Shown here in pieces: positions 20,041 to 32,554 of a stretch of DNA of 64,000 nt. Position 1 is the first letter of the stretch; every line of letters begins with the position of its first letter. This DNA is from Athripsodes cinereus. Its lineage: Eukaryota > Arthropoda > Insecta > Trichoptera > Leptoceridae. A program made the position numbers and the translations under genes. The notes under the pieces were generated by a model. The model saw only the letters and a list, made by a program, of their open reading frames with translations, made no database searches and was not told the DNA's origin. Location of the stretch: NCBI GenBank assembly GCA_947579605.1, contig OX388320.1, positions 7,626,001 through 7,690,000 on the forward strand, in the 5' to 3' direction.

Positions 20041-21480
20041 TAATATATTTGTAGCAGTTTACATAATTACAGTATCTACTACAACCAGAGTAACCAGAGA
20101 ATTTATTCGTGATTTAGCGTATACGTCGTAGGTACATGGCACACCGTATTAATGAATTCAAAATGTCAAAAATGTCTTGATCACAATTTTACGAATACTT
20201 GCATTTAATAGAAAAACTTTTTTTTTCACTATTTAATTTTATTTATTCTTAGTTAGTCTAAGTTTTTACGGATTCAATATTTAATCAATATCATTATAAC
20301 AAATTCCTTTTTTTGTTAATGGTAACCAACGAAATGCATTAATTAAGTGAATTTTCTATCATAATATAACAATAAAGGAGTGAATACAGTCCCTCGATAT
20401 ACCTTAAATTTGAGAAACAAATTTAAATATAGTTACATATTTTTAAGTAATTTTAGCTCGACAACAACTGTAAATCAAAGATTTTTTATATATCTATCCT
20501 CCCGAGATTCCTCGAAGAATCGTTGATCAATAAGTCTGTTTATCTGTAATTTTTTAAAAATTATTATTTTAATTGCAATCGACAGTTTTAGGATCTTAGT
20601 TTAAAATTCTATATTGGGTATACAGCGAAGATATTAATATTAAGAGCGCTGCAATGTTAGGCCACTGCCCATTTGCTGCCACATAAATTATCATAATGCG
20701 CATGCGTGCAACATTAATGTTTTAATATTTTTAAAATAGCCCCTGATATATTATTATTATTATCATGACAGTTGTTTTGTTTTATTTTTATGAGTCCTAC
20801 TATAGGACTACGCTTCAACAAACTGTCAATTAGCGAAGAATTTATGGTAAATTTTACTGTGGCACTTTAACTTTTATTTATTTAATTTAAATATTTATGT
20901 CATATTTATTTATTGTTTGCTGATGATAATTGATGGTAATTTAATGACTGCATTGGATTTAAATTTATTGCTTAGCATTTATTTTACACTCTGATTCATA
21001 TTTTGCATATATGTGTATTAATAATACCCGTTTCTTTGAATAGGTATGAATTGATATTCGTGATGACATAAATATAAATATTGAAATATCAATTCCATGT
21101 GTCAGTGTTTAGGTAATGGAATTCAACGTTGTAATTAAAAACAAGAGACGTCATTGTCGTCAATTAAATACTTTGTTAATAAATGTGAGTTGTCTATGTA
21201 TGTTAAAAAAATAAAAAAAATAAATATAAATAAAATAAAATGTAAATTTATAAAACAAGTTATTCTACTGTAAAGGCGTACACTTTGTTAATAAATAAAT
21301 AAATATTAAATGAGACCCCACCGTCAATTCGGATACCACAGAAGTCTAGGGACTTCTATTTATGCGAAAATCTGCACTCAACAAATCTTAACCACTCCGT
21401 AGGTACCAAAGAGGGTAGCTTGAAGGATTGGTTAGCCAATAGCCAAAATATACAAACAAAAAAAAATTAACTCGAATGTT
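20041..21480. other. Unassigned AT-rich stretch
   Basis: No gene, RNA or repeat family recognised in about 1.4 kb; only simple AT-rich sequence with (ATAAA)-like runs around 21210-21310. Confidence 0.45.
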
Positions 21481-21640
21481 TCTAAAATTCTTAAGTCTTA
21501 TCATTATGGCAGTTCCTACAAGTGGGGTAGTCAGTGAATTAAATCTATAAAATGAGATGTCATCTACCAATCAGGATGTTCTCTTGTCGCCATATTAATA
21601 AGACATGGTTGCCATGCCTTATCGCTGAATTGAATATTTT
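21480..21640 (-). repeat. Dispersed repeat X, degenerate reverse copy
   Basis: TATCATTATGGCAGTTCCTA and CAAGTGGGGTAGTCAG match the start of the X reverse orientation; CCAATCAGGATGTTCTCTTG and GCCATGCCTTATCGCTGAAT match later blocks. Diverged by indels. Confidence 0.5.
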
Positions 21641-21724
21641 AAAAAAGTCTTATGATAACCACCATTTACAGAATAACTTACAAAAAAAGTCTTATGATAA
21701 CCACCATTTACAGAATAACTTACA
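21641..21724. repeat. Tandem duplication of 42 bp
   Basis: Two identical units in direct tandem, each starting AAAAAAGTCTTATGATAACC and ending AGAATAACTTAC. Identity implies a recent event or polymerase slippage at the A-run. It lies at the edge of the degenerate X copy. Confidence 0.9.
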
Positions 21725-23031
21725 AAAAAACCCAGATATTTTCTATTACGGTGATTCCACTGCTAAAATTTTGTTAACATTTTTTTTATTGCGGTTTTCC
21801 GTACTTGAACATTACTGAATCCTGTATTGTTTCAATTACATTAATCAACTTCTAAAAAAGATTTCGTTAACTAAAAACATATCCTTGACACAAATTGAAA
21901 AGTGAGAAATAAGAAAACCGCATTGACGGTAACAGAAGTTTGTTATGTTGTAAAATTATTATAATTTGTTCCTATATATTCATACATACTCGTATATGTT
22001 CTTTACTTCACAATATAACAATGTTATCAAAGTACGAGACCAATAGTGTAAACTTTAGCAATAATTTGTCGGTAGTGAACGTAATCGGTTAGCCCGAACT
22101 GTTCCATAAATAGGAATATTGACCATAGTGTGGTCTCATTAACATTATATGGCTTTAATTTCAGAGCTGTACGGCTTTTAAATCAAAAGGATTAAAGGCG
22201 AAACGTGTGGTGTTTCGTTAATTAATGATTTTATGTATAATACTACTACTATTACTGCTACACATTGTAGTGTTATATGTCTGAGCCTTTGACTATCCCT
22301 TAAGTGACGGAAACATTGGGGATTCTTATAAAAAAAATATCATTGCTATCGATAATGCACACGAGACTTTTAAATTGTAAAAAAAAAAACAAATAACTAA
22401 AATGGAATATGTCTATTTGGAATACTATGGGAAAAAATATATATACCTTCCACAGTAAGTCCAACTTAAGGTCAAAATTATGTAACACGTAATATATAAT
22501 TATTTTAATTGAAATAATATTAAACACATTAAAAATATAAACATGTATTAAACACAATTACATAACGTTTTATTGTTCAATTTTTACCCTCAAAATTAAA
22601 CAAAACTCACGTTTTCAGGGATTACGAGGCTATTTTTTTATATTTAATAAATTCGATTAATTTTAACAATTTTATATCTCATATAATATATTATTCAATA
22701 ATTTTCTAGACAATATAACAACACTTTAACCATCAACGATACAACCATTATATCTCCATACACGTATACATTTTTCTATTAAAATGAAAATACACAAGTG
22801 GTATATTAATTAATCAATATTATATATCAATTTGTATAATACGTTTATATACATATATCGATATCTTGTAATTTTTTGGTCAGAAAAGATTCATTTACTT
22901 CCTCATGACACTGACACATTGTAACATTGCAAATTACATATTTTTTCTCTTTATTCTGTAATTTTCATCTCACATATGGGAAGTGTATTTTAAACGGGAA
23001 GCAAGAAATTATATGGAGAAGATGTTGTGGA
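21725..23031. other. Unassigned AT-rich stretch left of the LTR element
   Basis: No recognised gene or repeat. Short frames on both strands (22300-22557, 22927-23142) lack motifs; the latter runs into the LTR. Confidence 0.45.
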
Positions 23032-23035
23032 TATT

Positions 23036-25311
23036 TACTACGTTTCGTCCCACCGGGACGCTCGCAATATATTCATCATACAAATTATCAAAAATATTAT
23101 CAAAATGAAATCTATTATCACAAGAGAAATTTAAAGAAATGAATTTACATGAATTATACATAAGGTAAGTACATAAATTGGCTCGTAACCCCCAGTCTTC
23201 TATGTACAAAGCACATAGAGGACACATAGAATAGAAATTATATTATATAGAGAAAGTATATAAAGAAAGTTACAATTATATTTATTTGTAAGTAAAACAG
23301 ATTTATTTATTGGCTCGAGTTCATGTCTAGGGTATGATTCTTACTTAGTATATAGAGAGAAATGCATTGTGTGGGTGTGTACATACTTCAATTATATATT
23401 TATACTTACATAAGGTTCAGAGTCTCTCGATCCATGGTGTTCTTCATCATTATATTCATATGGTCATCAGAGTATTCTACATATTATATAGATATTTTAA
23501 ATTCCAATTATGTTCCCTCTGTTAACATATAATATATCTCAGTGGTTTAGCTAATCCAGGCTTAGCAACATAAGTTAACTCACCAGCTACACATTATTAC
23601 AGATTGATATTCATTTCCATATTATATTCTTGTACTCATGTCCTCTTTAGATACTCATATAGAAGTTCGTTACATACAGTTTCACTCAGGATTCAAACCC
23701 AAGGGTATCATAATATATTATTAAATTATTATATGCACAGCTTATTCCGGAATTGAACCTGGAATAACTCCTTTTTCGAGTACATTAATACATATCCAAT
23801 AGCAGTTACAAGTTTGGTACAATATCTCTTTTTATATTTTACACTTTTGGTATCTGTTTGTACGGAAGGTACATTTTATTAATAAAGGAAAGGTGATTAT
23901 GTAAAAGCAATAAAATTCGTAAATGGAGATAAAACAAGACAGTATGTATTGAATAAAAACAGGGATGATACACAACAATGGTTCATAGATATCTAACTCA
24001 ATTATTAGAACATTACACAGACAACATATATAGTGGATTATACATAAAATTATGAAAGCAATGGTTATACCCTTAATTCAATACAGACATTTAAACAAAG
24101 TGGCATGTACTTAGATACTCATATATTCAATACATAAAGTGGCATTTACAATGGTTCTCTGATTATAATTAAACTCATAGCTTGGCGGGTACTTACAGAT
24201 TAAATTACACGTTAATTACGCTTGGTTCCTGATTATCGGGCGATTCAGATATATACGTGGACATACGCGTAGATGACTTCCTATGTTGTTCTGCTATACC
24301 ATCTATGCAGACAGTGGGTGGATCCTCTAAGCAGGTCTTGTCTATTACCAACAGACAATTACAAATGGCCTGGTGTCACACGCTGGTCCAGCCTACGGTA
24401 CATTCGTTCAGGAAGGGATTTCTTAAAGACAACTACATGTTCCTCTGTATATGTTGACGAATGTCTCTATTTATTCGATATTAAGTATAACGTCGCGTAT
24501 TTCCTGTTACGATCTACTAAGATGTATATTTATTATTACATCACACAACGTTGGCATTATACAGATCAGACATTATGCCTTACTCCAATACGCGGTTATT
24601 TAAGAACAGTTTATTTACTTTTACTATACACATACTCCATTTCTATTCACATGATGCGTTACACTTTTGGTGGGAAACAAAGTCGACTGGCGAGAGTTAT
24701 TTTATCGATTAATTATCATTATCACGTAGGTGGAGAACTATTTTCACCATATCAGGATCAGAAATATAAAATCCATACTTTACGGTATTTAAGAAACTAC
24801 ATTATTTTGAGACGCGAACTTTTATTAATAAGAAATTTACATATGGCGGGAACAAGTTACTTGGTTATATGAACTCCATATTAACCTCACTATTTTGGTC
24901 ATACACTAACAAAGGCACTATATTATTTTGTACATAATATTTAGACAATCTCTGCAATAACTAGTTATATTATATTTATTATTATTACGAATGAAATACT
25001 GTCTTATTGAGTTCGCGGTTATCCACGGAGACAAGCTCCGTGGAGGGATGTTGATTTCTCCAATGCGTCAGGCGAACTGAACTTGCTTGCGAGCGACGCG
25101 TGGACCTCCGCCGTGTTGACCGTTTTTTTCAACCGTCATTTTGGCGCATCGACAAAATCATACGTTTGGCGTACAAGGTTAAAGGAACACGTGTTAAGGA
25201 TATGATTTCCATAACGTCTAATTATTATTACGAGTGACCCCGTGGACAACAAATGAATGTAGGAACATTAGCCAGTATGAACTTCTTACAGCGATTATTT
25301 AATGCGTAGCA
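23036..25311 (-). repeat. 3' LTR (left copy), 2276 bp
   Basis: Differs from the right copy only at 23053 (C versus T at 28698), 24388 (C versus T at 30033) and 24656 (G versus A at 30301), all transitions. Terminal bases form a short inverted repeat (CTACG/CGTAG). Near the minus-strand start is a comparatively GC-rich block (about 25015-25190) with a perfect 8-bp hairpin, CCACGGAG-ACAAG-CTCCGTGG, and an initiator-like TCAGTT on the minus strand (about 25082-25077). These are candidates for U3/R control sequences, by inference. An antisense 199-codon frame (24273-24872) is discussed separately. Confidence 0.88.
24273..24872 (+). CDS. 199-codon open frame in the LTR, antisense, probably not coding
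   Basis: The frame starts at ATG 24273 and ends at TGA 24870-24872. It is repeated in the right LTR (29918-30517), with two of the three LTR differences inside it, both changing the residue (S to F, M to I). The protein is rich in Y, L, R and I, with no signal peptide, zinc finger or retroviral motif that I recognise. It lies opposite to the inferred element orientation. The most likely reading is a chance frame, but 199 codons without a stop in about 35% GC DNA is long enough to record. Codon-level conservation in other copies would decide. Confidence 0.15.
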   Translation: MTSYVVLLYHLCRQWVDPLSRSCLLPTDNYKWPGVTRWSSLRYIRSGRDFLKTTTCSSVYVDECLYLFDIKYNVAYFLLRSTKMYIYYYITQRWHYTDQTLCLTPIRGYLRTVYLLLLYTYSISIHMMRYTFGGKQSRLARVILSINYHYHVGGELFSPYQDQKYKIHTLRYLRNYIILRRELLLIRNLHMAGTSYLVI

Positions 25312-28300
25312 TTCTCCCTTTCGGCCCCTCTTGAAAATTTGAAGAGAAGCGACAAATTTTCAAGTTCCTCAATTATACAAAAAAAAGTTGAGAACCACTA
25401 CAAAAAAACAGTTGAGAACCACTGGTTACATGAAAAAGTTGAGTACCACTGGTTAAAAGAAGTTGAGAGCCACTGTTTACATGAGCAATTACATAGGTAC
25501 ACAAACAATTACAGACAGACAATTCAAAATGGTGGCTTATATACTATTACAATTGTTTCTTACACCTATAGCCCATTCAATTATTATTATTAACACTCGC
25601 GGTAAATTGCCCATAGTCAAAATTGATGCGAACTGTTTTCATATTTTGACTTACACTTTTTAATAATAACACAAAATTCACTTTGGTTGTTTTAGTACGG
25701 GGCTCCTATCACAAGTTTGATAGCTACAATCATAACAATACAATAGTATACAGAGATGAGTACATATATACATATATATAGACATGTGCATATGTGTATG
25801 TATACGAAAAACACAGGTTATGAAAACAACAACTTCAAACATTTTACAATACAATTTTATAAGAAACTCAGGATCGTGATTACGTTACAATATACGGTTC
25901 GTTCTACGCAAGTGATAAAATTTTTCCTTTCAATCTATCAATATACGTACGTTTCATTGATGGATTCATTTACTACGATCGACGACAAGTTAACATTTTA
26001 AACATGACAAACATATAAAACAAAAGTTACATACTTAAGAAGTTGGTTTACATCATTTTCGATTCCCGTTACATGTATCCGGCAAGGGAAAAGTAACATA
26101 AAGGGATCTAAATAATTATAAACAATTTTGTATAGATGGAATTAGAGATACTACATTACGCTTCATTTAACCCATTAAGCTTAATAGCACTCATATACAA
26201 GCGATTTCATGTACCATGTACCATACAAAGATATTGGCAAAGCACAGAAAGAAATCATAGACATAATAAGGACATATACATATTAGAAAAACAATTTACA
26301 CGCAGACATGACATAATGGTAAATCACGAAGACTGCAATCACATTTACAGTAACCGATATTCATTATTGGCGTCAAATCCTTCCACGCATATCACATAGT
26401 CACAATTCTCACACAGAGACAGATTTCTCACACAGAGATAATCTCAGAGGGAGCTACCCTCACACAGGCTTAATACATGACAAATACATTGAACAACTTT
26501 CGATCTTTGCTACACAATATACAAGTTACAAGTTCAATAAATTCTTTACATACATCATTATTCAAATTCAACATTAACTTCTTCATTCAAGGCCCACCTT
26601 TCATAAACAGATTCATACATCATATTTATTTACTAACATACAATTAATCAAAATTATCCCATTGAATATCTGCAGCCAACATTCCACTACAGGTTTTATT
26701 CTGTGTCTTTCATAAGCCATTCCCGTTCAATGTCAAAATGTTCTATCACATTTTCCAATGTATTCAAGCAACATAACAATTTTTTACACAAAGTCACAAA
26801 AGTATTTAATTCAACAAGGATATACTACATCCAAACATTTCCAATTACAATTCATAAGAGATTACTACGTGTCCTACGCGGAATTAAACGTCATATAAAC
26901 TCAAACTTCAAAATAATAGGCATGAACGATTAGCAATCACATTGTCTACATTCATCAAAAAGAGCATTACGATTTATCTTTCACACATCTAGATAACATC
27001 GTCTCTATATTGATTACACAAAAGTCACAAAAAAAAGTATTTAACACATCTCTCCTACCACGGCTTTACATATTACATAAACATAACTCATTTTTTATCA
27101 AAGAGCGTTCGCTAGTTTACCTTAACGGAACAATTCACTAAACGGACTCAATTCTCAAATAAACAAGGCATAGGTTACTTCAATATATCATGCTGATAAT
27201 AAGCCGCAAAAGTCACATTATTACATTTCAAGAAAATTTAATTACTCCACAAAAGATAACAAATTCCGTACACGAAGGGTTAATATTCAACAGCAAAAAT
27301 TCTACATCGTTACATGGTTACTTCTTTAATTTCTAAAAAAACTTTTACAAAACATCATCTTACTATTTACGTTAATGTCAAAATTTTCAACGATGGTCAT
27401 CAAAGGGTTAACTGTTTCTTAACTAAATTCCGAGATTCAGTTACAGTTCACTAATTGACATTAAAAAAATTCAATTATTATTCACAAAGGGTTGACAAAT
27501 TCGGTCATGTTTCACTAAGGGTTAAGTGTATTTATTTTTCAAATTTCGTGAACGGTCGTGAAGGTTTAACATTATTTGTTTCGATTTATTTTTAACTTTA
27601 ATTTTCTTAAAACAAAAATATTTATTTAATATTATTCATCATTATTATTTCGTCACATCACTACGTACGCACATATATATTCTTATCAAAATTCTACTAC
27701 GCATAATTTTACACAACAACGCTCATTTAATATTATTTCTCCAAGAGTTCAATAAAAATATTTATTCCAATTGCAACATTTAACTGTTTCAGAAAATTTA
27801 ATTCAATTTAATATCGATTTTTATTCTTAGTTCGAAAATGAATTTACTATTAAAATAACATTACAACAAAATTCTGTTTACCGGCAAAGTTCTTTGTACA
27901 CTTTGGTTTACTATACATATAACACTATGGGTACATATTATTTTGTTTCATTCAAATAATATTTCAACTATACATTTTACCAGTAAAGCGGAGTTCCCAA
28001 TTCGCGTGTTCATACTACTATTACGATGTTGAGGTAGGTTTGAATGCTGTCCTTTTCTCTCGTGACGTATAGGTACGTACATACTATGCTGTGTTTTATT
28101 TCTTAATAACGGACTTCTCCCTACGCATGGAATAATTTACACTATTTCAAAAACTGACTGCACCCAATTGTGTTCTGCATACGCGCTCTCGATGGTACAT
28201 ACTACATATTGTATAGGTAGGTATGTATACTGCGGTATAATAATATTATCGGTCTCTACTGGTAACAGTTTTTTCTTAGCGCGCGATGTATTTCGAACAA

Positions 28301-28680
28301 AAGTACATTACCCTGATACAACGACATCGTCTGGCGCAAAATTTATCGACACATTACTTCATCTCGCGCACAGTATTTCTAACTACAAGTTACTACTATC
28401 GTCGTTACAAACATATTCGCGATATACAGAAACACTTTTATTTTAAATACGAACATTTAAATTATTTATTTTACGATTCCTGTTTCATTTTTAAAATTGT
28501 TTTCATATACATACACACATTAAAATCATTACATTTTCAATTAATATCAATACACATTATTACACATTATAGGTGAGAACTCTGAACCTTAAAATCATAT
28601 GTATTCACCACACAATACATTTAAAATTCCAGGGTCTATGAATATACAATTCATAATATCCCGAAACGATGCCCACAAAA
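25312..28680 (-). other. Non-coding interior of the LTR element
   Basis: 3369 bp between the LTRs. Minus-strand frames are all under 60 codons; plus-strand frames (25339-25593, 25756-26001, 26136-26399, 26703-26933, 28168-28446, 28286-28576) are short and motif-free. Near the 3' end (25387-25485) are about four imperfect ~25-bp units starting GTTGAGAACCACTGGTTACA. Near 26400-26460 CTCACACAGAGA-like units repeat. Several AAGGGTTAA-containing units occur at 27270-27530. A packaging or dimerisation signal would be expected close to the 5' LTR (around 28500-28670), but I cannot point to one. Confidence 0.7.
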
Positions 28681-30956
28681 TACTACGTTTCGTCCCATCG
28701 GGACGCTCGCAATATATTCATCATACAAATTATCAAAAATATTATCAAAATGAAATCTATTATCACAAGAGAAATTTAAAGAAATGAATTTACATGAATT
28801 ATACATAAGGTAAGTACATAAATTGGCTCGTAACCCCCAGTCTTCTATGTACAAAGCACATAGAGGACACATAGAATAGAAATTATATTATATAGAGAAA
28901 GTATATAAAGAAAGTTACAATTATATTTATTTGTAAGTAAAACAGATTTATTTATTGGCTCGAGTTCATGTCTAGGGTATGATTCTTACTTAGTATATAG
29001 AGAGAAATGCATTGTGTGGGTGTGTACATACTTCAATTATATATTTATACTTACATAAGGTTCAGAGTCTCTCGATCCATGGTGTTCTTCATCATTATAT
29101 TCATATGGTCATCAGAGTATTCTACATATTATATAGATATTTTAAATTCCAATTATGTTCCCTCTGTTAACATATAATATATCTCAGTGGTTTAGCTAAT
29201 CCAGGCTTAGCAACATAAGTTAACTCACCAGCTACACATTATTACAGATTGATATTCATTTCCATATTATATTCTTGTACTCATGTCCTCTTTAGATACT
29301 CATATAGAAGTTCGTTACATACAGTTTCACTCAGGATTCAAACCCAAGGGTATCATAATATATTATTAAATTATTATATGCACAGCTTATTCCGGAATTG
29401 AACCTGGAATAACTCCTTTTTCGAGTACATTAATACATATCCAATAGCAGTTACAAGTTTGGTACAATATCTCTTTTTATATTTTACACTTTTGGTATCT
29501 GTTTGTACGGAAGGTACATTTTATTAATAAAGGAAAGGTGATTATGTAAAAGCAATAAAATTCGTAAATGGAGATAAAACAAGACAGTATGTATTGAATA
29601 AAAACAGGGATGATACACAACAATGGTTCATAGATATCTAACTCAATTATTAGAACATTACACAGACAACATATATAGTGGATTATACATAAAATTATGA
29701 AAGCAATGGTTATACCCTTAATTCAATACAGACATTTAAACAAAGTGGCATGTACTTAGATACTCATATATTCAATACATAAAGTGGCATTTACAATGGT
29801 TCTCTGATTATAATTAAACTCATAGCTTGGCGGGTACTTACAGATTAAATTACACGTTAATTACGCTTGGTTCCTGATTATCGGGCGATTCAGATATATA
29901 CGTGGACATACGCGTAGATGACTTCCTATGTTGTTCTGCTATACCATCTATGCAGACAGTGGGTGGATCCTCTAAGCAGGTCTTGTCTATTACCAACAGA
30001 CAATTACAAATGGCCTGGTGTCACACGCTGGTTCAGCCTACGGTACATTCGTTCAGGAAGGGATTTCTTAAAGACAACTACATGTTCCTCTGTATATGTT
30101 GACGAATGTCTCTATTTATTCGATATTAAGTATAACGTCGCGTATTTCCTGTTACGATCTACTAAGATGTATATTTATTATTACATCACACAACGTTGGC
30201 ATTATACAGATCAGACATTATGCCTTACTCCAATACGCGGTTATTTAAGAACAGTTTATTTACTTTTACTATACACATACTCCATTTCTATTCACATGAT
30301 ACGTTACACTTTTGGTGGGAAACAAAGTCGACTGGCGAGAGTTATTTTATCGATTAATTATCATTATCACGTAGGTGGAGAACTATTTTCACCATATCAG
30401 GATCAGAAATATAAAATCCATACTTTACGGTATTTAAGAAACTACATTATTTTGAGACGCGAACTTTTATTAATAAGAAATTTACATATGGCGGGAACAA
30501 GTTACTTGGTTATATGAACTCCATATTAACCTCACTATTTTGGTCATACACTAACAAAGGCACTATATTATTTTGTACATAATATTTAGACAATCTCTGC
30601 AATAACTAGTTATATTATATTTATTATTATTACGAATGAAATACTGTCTTATTGAGTTCGCGGTTATCCACGGAGACAAGCTCCGTGGAGGGATGTTGAT
30701 TTCTCCAATGCGTCAGGCGAACTGAACTTGCTTGCGAGCGACGCGTGGACCTCCGCCGTGTTGACCGTTTTTTTCAACCGTCATTTTGGCGCATCGACAA
30801 AATCATACGTTTGGCGTACAAGGTTAAAGGAACACGTGTTAAGGATATGATTTCCATAACGTCTAATTATTATTACGAGTGACCCCGTGGACAACAAATG
30901 AATGTAGGAACATTAGCCAGTATGAACTTCTTACAGCGATTATTTAATGCGTAGCA
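28681..30956 (-). repeat. 5' LTR (right copy), 2276 bp
   Basis: Same length as the left copy and identical except for three transitions. Its right edge is followed by TATT, the target duplication. The left edge is followed (minus strand) by TTTTG and then the primer-site candidate. It carries the second copy of the 199-codon antisense frame (29918-30517). Confidence 0.88.
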
Positions 30957-31504
30957 TATTCCACACCGGAAGTTTGCAGAAAGGGATGTATTAAAATTAT
31001 ATTGCTAATGTAACTTTTTTCGAAAATACCCAATTGCGGCAGTCTCTGCTAAGTTGAGAGTATTGTGGTCTACAGTGGGCCCATGAAAGCCTTTAAGGTC
31101 AAAAGTTTAGTCTTCTGAGTTATATACAACTATCATATATACTAAGTGTATTTTGATTACTTAGGAATAGGTGGGCTCAGTAAAATTTTACATAAGAAAG
31201 AATTGTATATTCTTTGAAGAAAGATAACTCTATGTCTAATGAAGAATATTTTTATATCCAAAAATAATTCATACAAAATCAGTTTATCTACTAATATGTA
31301 GTTTGTCACAAATCACTCGAATCAGGTGGATTGCCGTAACCGATTAATAAAAATACTTATAGTTTGTAATCATAGGCAAATAGCTTTGTGTGGCGAGTGC
31401 AATTCGAGGTCACCGATGAACTCTCGATCATAAATGTGTCAATTGATATTATTCTTGATGGAAGACAAACTTGACTACAAATATATTGTTATCGTATCCG
31501 GTAA

Positions 31505-31585
31505 TAGATATATCAATAATATTACCCGAGTAAGTTGGAAGACATCGCAATCTAGTGTTAAACTTGCCTTCTATGCATTGAGTTG
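31505..31585 (+). repeat. LINE 3'-end repeat U, fragment
   Basis: GAGTAAGTTGGAAGACATCG and GTTAAACTTGCCTTCTATGC match the start of the U family, and the next segment is the reverse SINE S1 copy, which may have inserted here. Confidence 0.5.
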
Positions 31586-31587
31586 TA

Positions 31588-31738
31588 TAACTTTTTTTCT
31601 TACAAAAAGATATATCTGGGTTTTTATTATAAACCCAAATACAACCTCATGCACCTTTCACAGTAAGCTTAAAGCTTGTGTCGTGAAAGGGGACGAGCCC
31701 GAGACTCTACCTCCAGGCTATCGACGAACTCTGATTGT
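31588..31738 (-). mobile_element. SINE family S1, reverse copy
   Basis: On the minus strand: a tRNA-like head (GAGTTCGTCGATAGCCTGGA, then GGTAGAGTCTCGGG), a junction that skips the B-box region, CCCCTTTCACGACACAAGC, the AAGCTT hairpin, TTGTATTTGGGTTTATAA, CCCAGATATATC and an A-run ending near 31588. The internal part of the head is deleted compared with 11768-12215, but the fold-back insertion is absent. The plus-strand frame 31434-31760 runs across it and is not a gene. Confidence 0.8.
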
Positions 31739-31739
31739 T

Positions 31740-32455
31740 TTTATAACCAGTGAATTGTAAAGATAAAAATGAAATAATAAATAATCATAACATTACTAAG
31801 CTAAGTGCTTTAAAGAAAACTTTGGTATTGTTTGGAATGCCCTCGTACTTAAAGGATACTACTTTACTTCAAAAAGTATATTTTTGAAACTTTTACTTAG
31901 ACACTAGAAAACATGTGACTTGCTGTATTGAAATTGTTAGCTTTTAAATAATCTTTTTGAATAAAAATTCGGCATAAATTATTCAAAATACCAATATGAA
32001 ATACATAATATACCATATATTATTATAGCGTCTACAGCATTGAATAAGATGAATAGAAATATTCCTCGGAATTACATGTTTTGCAATAAGAATAAATAAT
32101 AATGGTAGCAGTATGCAAAATTTGCAATGCAATGTCTCAATGGTGCTTTCTAATTATTTCCGTGTTTCGTTATTCGCATTTCTTTATTTTTGAGACGGTT
32201 ATTTAAGAGGGTACAGGGTGGCATGTCGTGGGTGGTCTATGCAGACGAAGTAAACTAAAAAATAAAGTAAGACAAAATCAAGTCCCCCTTCTACAACTCC
32301 AACAAAGGCCTTCTAACGGATTAAACTTTTTTAAGCTCACGTGACTCAATCTCATATTCTTCTGTAGCCGATAAGTTTGCTCATAATGTGATAATGTCTT
32401 CAATGCACTTTGATTATTGTTTACTGTAACTGCCTGCGTTTAAACACATTCTTAA
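31740..32455. other. Unassigned stretch
   Basis: No recognised feature. Confidence 0.45.
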
Positions 32456-32463
32456 TTGAGAAC

Positions 32464-32554
32464 GAAATAAATAAAACAAATGTTTTATTCTACTATCCAA
32501 ATATTATATTTATTTATTTCGCTATGAAATTCTACTACCTAAACACCGACACAG
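32464..32554 (-). mobile_element. Pal element, copy 2 (head plus imperfect palindrome)
   Basis: The minus strand starts TATTCACTGTGTCGGTGTTT, then AGGTAGTAGAATTTCATAGC, CGAAATAAATAAA, an interior with GGATAGTAGAATAAAAC, and closes with TTTATTTATTTCG, the complement of the earlier block. It is therefore a single-copy head of about 40 bp followed by a snap-back part. Flanks CATTCTTAATT and CATTCTAAATT (about 32447-32457 and 32555-32565) form a probable 11-12 bp target duplication with one mismatch. Other members are at 34347-34553 and 58906-58983. Confidence 0.7.

Larger units (their letters stand above)
23032..30960 (-). mobile_element. Non-autonomous (LARD-like) LTR retrotransposon with 4-bp target duplication
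   Basis: Element 23036-30956 (7921 bp) flanked by TATT at 23032-23035 and 30957-30960. It consists of two 2276-bp direct repeats and a 3369-bp interior (25312-28680). Orientation is minus: on that strand the LTR starts with TG (TGCTACGC) and ends CGTAGTA; a polypurine tract, GAGGGGCCGAAAGGGAGAA (about 25330-25312), touches the 3' LTR. A primer-site candidate begins TGGGCATCGTTT at 28675, 5 nt inside the 5' LTR. The interior has no minus-strand frame of 60 codons or more and no gag, protease, reverse transcriptase or integrase signature. Large LTRs with a long non-coding core are the definition of LARD elements, best known in plants. The two LTRs differ at three positions by eye, so insertion is recent and needed proteins in trans. 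Confidence 0.85.

Noticed and set aside
24257..24457. 66-codon frame duplicated at 29902-30102
   Set aside because: It is repeated only because it lies inside the LTR and overlaps the longer antisense frame; no motif supports it.
23036..30956. Reading the 2.3-kb repeats as a plain segmental duplication
   Set aside because: Both copies have identical sharp ends, a flanking 4-bp duplication and a polypurine tract directly at the LTR edge, which together fit retrotransposon insertion better. An assembly artefact is still to be excluded by reads.
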